Source: Thermoplasmatota archaeon (GTDB taxonomy: Archaea > Thermoplasmatota > E2 > JACPAO01 > JAHFTW01). Taken from it: a DNA stretch of 7,163 nt. The stretch covers positions 1 to 7,163 of the forward strand of contig JANQNI010000201.1 of NCBI GenBank assembly GCA_028289805.1. Reading direction: 5' to 3'. Below are positions 5,787 to 7,163 of this stretch, piece after piece. The position numbers and the translations under genes are program-made. The notes beneath the pieces are model-generated. The model had not been told where the DNA came from, ran no database searches, and saw only the letters and a list, made by a program, of their open reading frames with translations. Every line of letters begins with the position of its first letter. The first letter of the stretch is position 1.

Positions 5787-7157
5787 ATGAGGAAGACGAC
5801 CGTTGGTTCCGTTCTCCTTGCCTCCCTGGCCGCCCTCCTGGCCCTGGCCGGCAACGCCGCCGCCCGCGGTGGCATGCCGGAGCCGGAGACCGGGCGCGGG
5901 CAGATCATCGAGAGCATCTACTACCAGATCTACGTGGCGGGCGTCATCGCGTTCCTGCTCGTCATGGCCCTCCTGCTGTGGGTCATCTTCCGCTACCGCG
6001 CCAGCAGCGGCGTCGGCCGCGCCACCTTCGAGAAGGAGCGCGAGAACCTCAAGCTGGAGATGACGTGGATCGTCATCCCCCTCGGCGTCGTGCTGTGGGT
6101 GGGCGGCATCTCCTACTCCGGCCTCGTGGACCTGGACGAGGGCGTCGCCGTGGAGGATGCCTTCACGGAGATCCGCATCGTCGGCAGCCAGTGGAACTGG
6201 GAGGCCGACTACGGCCAGGGCGTCAGCGTCTTCGCAGACCCCGCCCCAGGCACGGGCGAGGTGGCCGACGGCAACGTCTTCCTGGTACCGGCCAACGTGC
6301 CGGTGCTGTTCAACGTCACCGCCATCGACGTCATCCACTCCTTCGCCATCCAGGAGGTGGATGAGGAGACGGGCCGCCTGGGCGCCCAGATCGGCATGGT
6401 GGACGCCAACCCCACCGGGCCCCACAAGTACAACCACATGGTCGTCACCTTCGAGACCGGCGAGTACTACGTGCAGTGCAAGGAGATGTGCTTCAACCCG
6501 GGCCACGCATACATGCGCGCCCGCATCGTGGCCGTCCCGGTGGGCGAGTACGACGACTGGCTGGAGCAGAAGCAGCTGGAGGCCGGCGCGGACCTGGTCG
6601 AGCGCCTCGGCCTCGAGATCGGCGACGGCACGCTCACGACGGAGCGCGAGGACATCGCGGTGGCCAACGGCGCCCGCCTCATCGTGCAGGTCCTCAACGG
6701 CGGCAGCGGGGCCAGCACGGTCTCCGTCTCCGGCACCGATGCGACAGTCACCGTCGACCCCGGCGCCATGGGGACGCTCGTCTACGACACCACGGAGGCC
6801 GGCACGTTCTCCTTCGAGGCCAGCACCGGTGGAAGCGTTCCCTTCGAGGTCATCGACGCCACCCCGGTCTCCTTCGACCTGGGCGACTTCTTCTTCGACC
6901 CCGAAGAACTGAGCCTGGAGGGCGGCCAGACGTACCTGTTCCAGGTGCGCAACGTGGGCGAGACCATCCACAACATGTTCATCGGCGACTTCGAGAGCGC
7001 CAGCGAGCAGGAGGTGTTCTGGAACTCCATCACGATCGGCCCCGGCAACACGGCGAGCTTCATCGTCACGCCGGAGTCGGGCGTCTCCTTCGACACCTGG
7101 TGCAACGTCCCCGGCCACTACGAACTCGGCATGTTCGGCGTGCTGAACGTCACGTAG
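5787..7157 (+). CDS. coxB: Cytochrome c oxidase subunit II fused to cupredoxin-like and blue copper domains
   Basis: This is a 456-residue protein, against roughly 200-300 for most subunits II. It has a signal peptide (about 1-27, likely cut after AAA), membrane helices at about 46-68 and 92-112, then a CuA domain outside the membrane. The aromatic patch SQWNWEADY (134-142) and CuA ligands His184, Cys231, Glu233, Cys235, His240 and Met243 are present, so it accepts electrons from a reduced carrier and is not a quinol oxidase. After a linker, residues about 281-356 look like a cupredoxin fold without copper ligands. Residues 363-456 are a plastocyanin-like domain with type 1 ligands His395, Cys439, His444 and Met449. 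That domain probably feeds CuA directly, as fused cytochrome c does in caa3 oxidases. The ATG at 5787 fits the signal peptide and the upstream TATA-like box. The frame's extension upstream over coxA is antisense noise. It diverges from coxA, so two promoters drive one complex. Confidence 0.95.
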   Translation: MRKTTVGSVLLASLAALLALAGNAAARGGMPEPETGRGQIIESIYYQIYVAGVIAFLLVMALLLWVIFRYRASSGVGRATFEKERENLKLEMTWIVIPLGVVLWVGGISYSGLVDLDEGVAVEDAFTEIRIVGSQWNWEADYGQGVSVFADPAPGTGEVADGNVFLVPANVPVLFNVTAIDVIHSFAIQEVDEETGRLGAQIGMVDANPTGPHKYNHMVVTFETGEYYVQCKEMCFNPGHAYMRARIVAVPVGEYDDWLEQKQLEAGADLVERLGLEIGDGTLTTEREDIAVANGARLIVQVLNGGSGASTVSVSGTDATVTVDPGAMGTLVYDTTEAGTFSFEASTGGSVPFEVIDATPVSFDLGDFFFDPEELSLEGGQTYLFQVRNVGETIHNMFIGDFESASEQEVFWNSITIGPGNTASFIVTPESGVSFDTWCNVPGHYELGMFGVLNVT

Positions 7158-7163
7158 GCCCCC

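Noticed and set aside
5628..7118. Open - strand extension upstream of coxA through coxB
   Set aside because: The same shadow effect: the translation before MTAAAEF has no CoxA similarity and lies opposite coxB and the promoters.

Overview
The window is GC-rich DNA that most probably comes from an aerobic archaeon. Two things point there. The divergent cytochrome oxidase genes each have an AT-rich, TATA-like box about 30 bases before the ATG and no Shine-Dalgarno sequence, which is the arrangement of leaderless archaeal transcripts. The oxidase itself is built to take electrons from a blue copper protein rather than from cytochrome c, a common habit of aerobic archaea. A Thermoplasmatota-like (for example Marine Group II/III-related) or haloarchaeal-like euryarchaeon would fit, but the lineage is inference and no rRNA or other marker gene is present.

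Left part (2-2727, + strand). The 3' part of a large gene enters from outside the window. It encodes a multi-domain protein laid out like a polymorphic toxin: a beta-rich, acidic N-terminal region, a hydrophobic glycine-rich segment resembling a pre-toxin domain, a helical spacer, and a C-terminal tip with a literal PD-x13-ExK motif of the kind used by metal-dependent nucleases. Two bases after its stop lies a second gene, started by GTG behind an AGGAGG inside the end of the toxin gene. It encodes a soluble 245-residue protein that is the natural candidate immunity protein. The toxin tip and this second gene use more A/T-ending codons than the upstream part of the toxin gene, as expected if the tip and immunity gene were exchanged as a cassette.

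Middle (2728-3002). A 275-base gap separates the + strand pair from the - strand oxidase genes, which converge on it. It holds a degenerate tandem repeat with a period near 70 bases (CAGGCGTC core), each of the two best units followed by a perfect 8-bp hairpin. The last copy runs across the stop codon of the small membrane protein gene.

Right part (3003-7157). This is a heme-copper oxidase locus. On the - strand, coxA (subunit I, A-type, all heme and CuB ligands present), coxC (subunit III, overlapping coxA by ATGA) and a 69-residue two-helix membrane protein form one operon. Diverging from coxA on the + strand is coxB (subunit II), which is complete and much longer than usual. After the CuA domain it carries a ligand-less cupredoxin-like domain and then a C-terminal type 1 (blue) copper domain with a complete His-Cys-His-Met ligand set. 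The proposed electron path is blue copper domain to CuA to heme a to heme a3/CuB, all within subunits II and I, much as caa3 oxidases carry their own cytochrome c.
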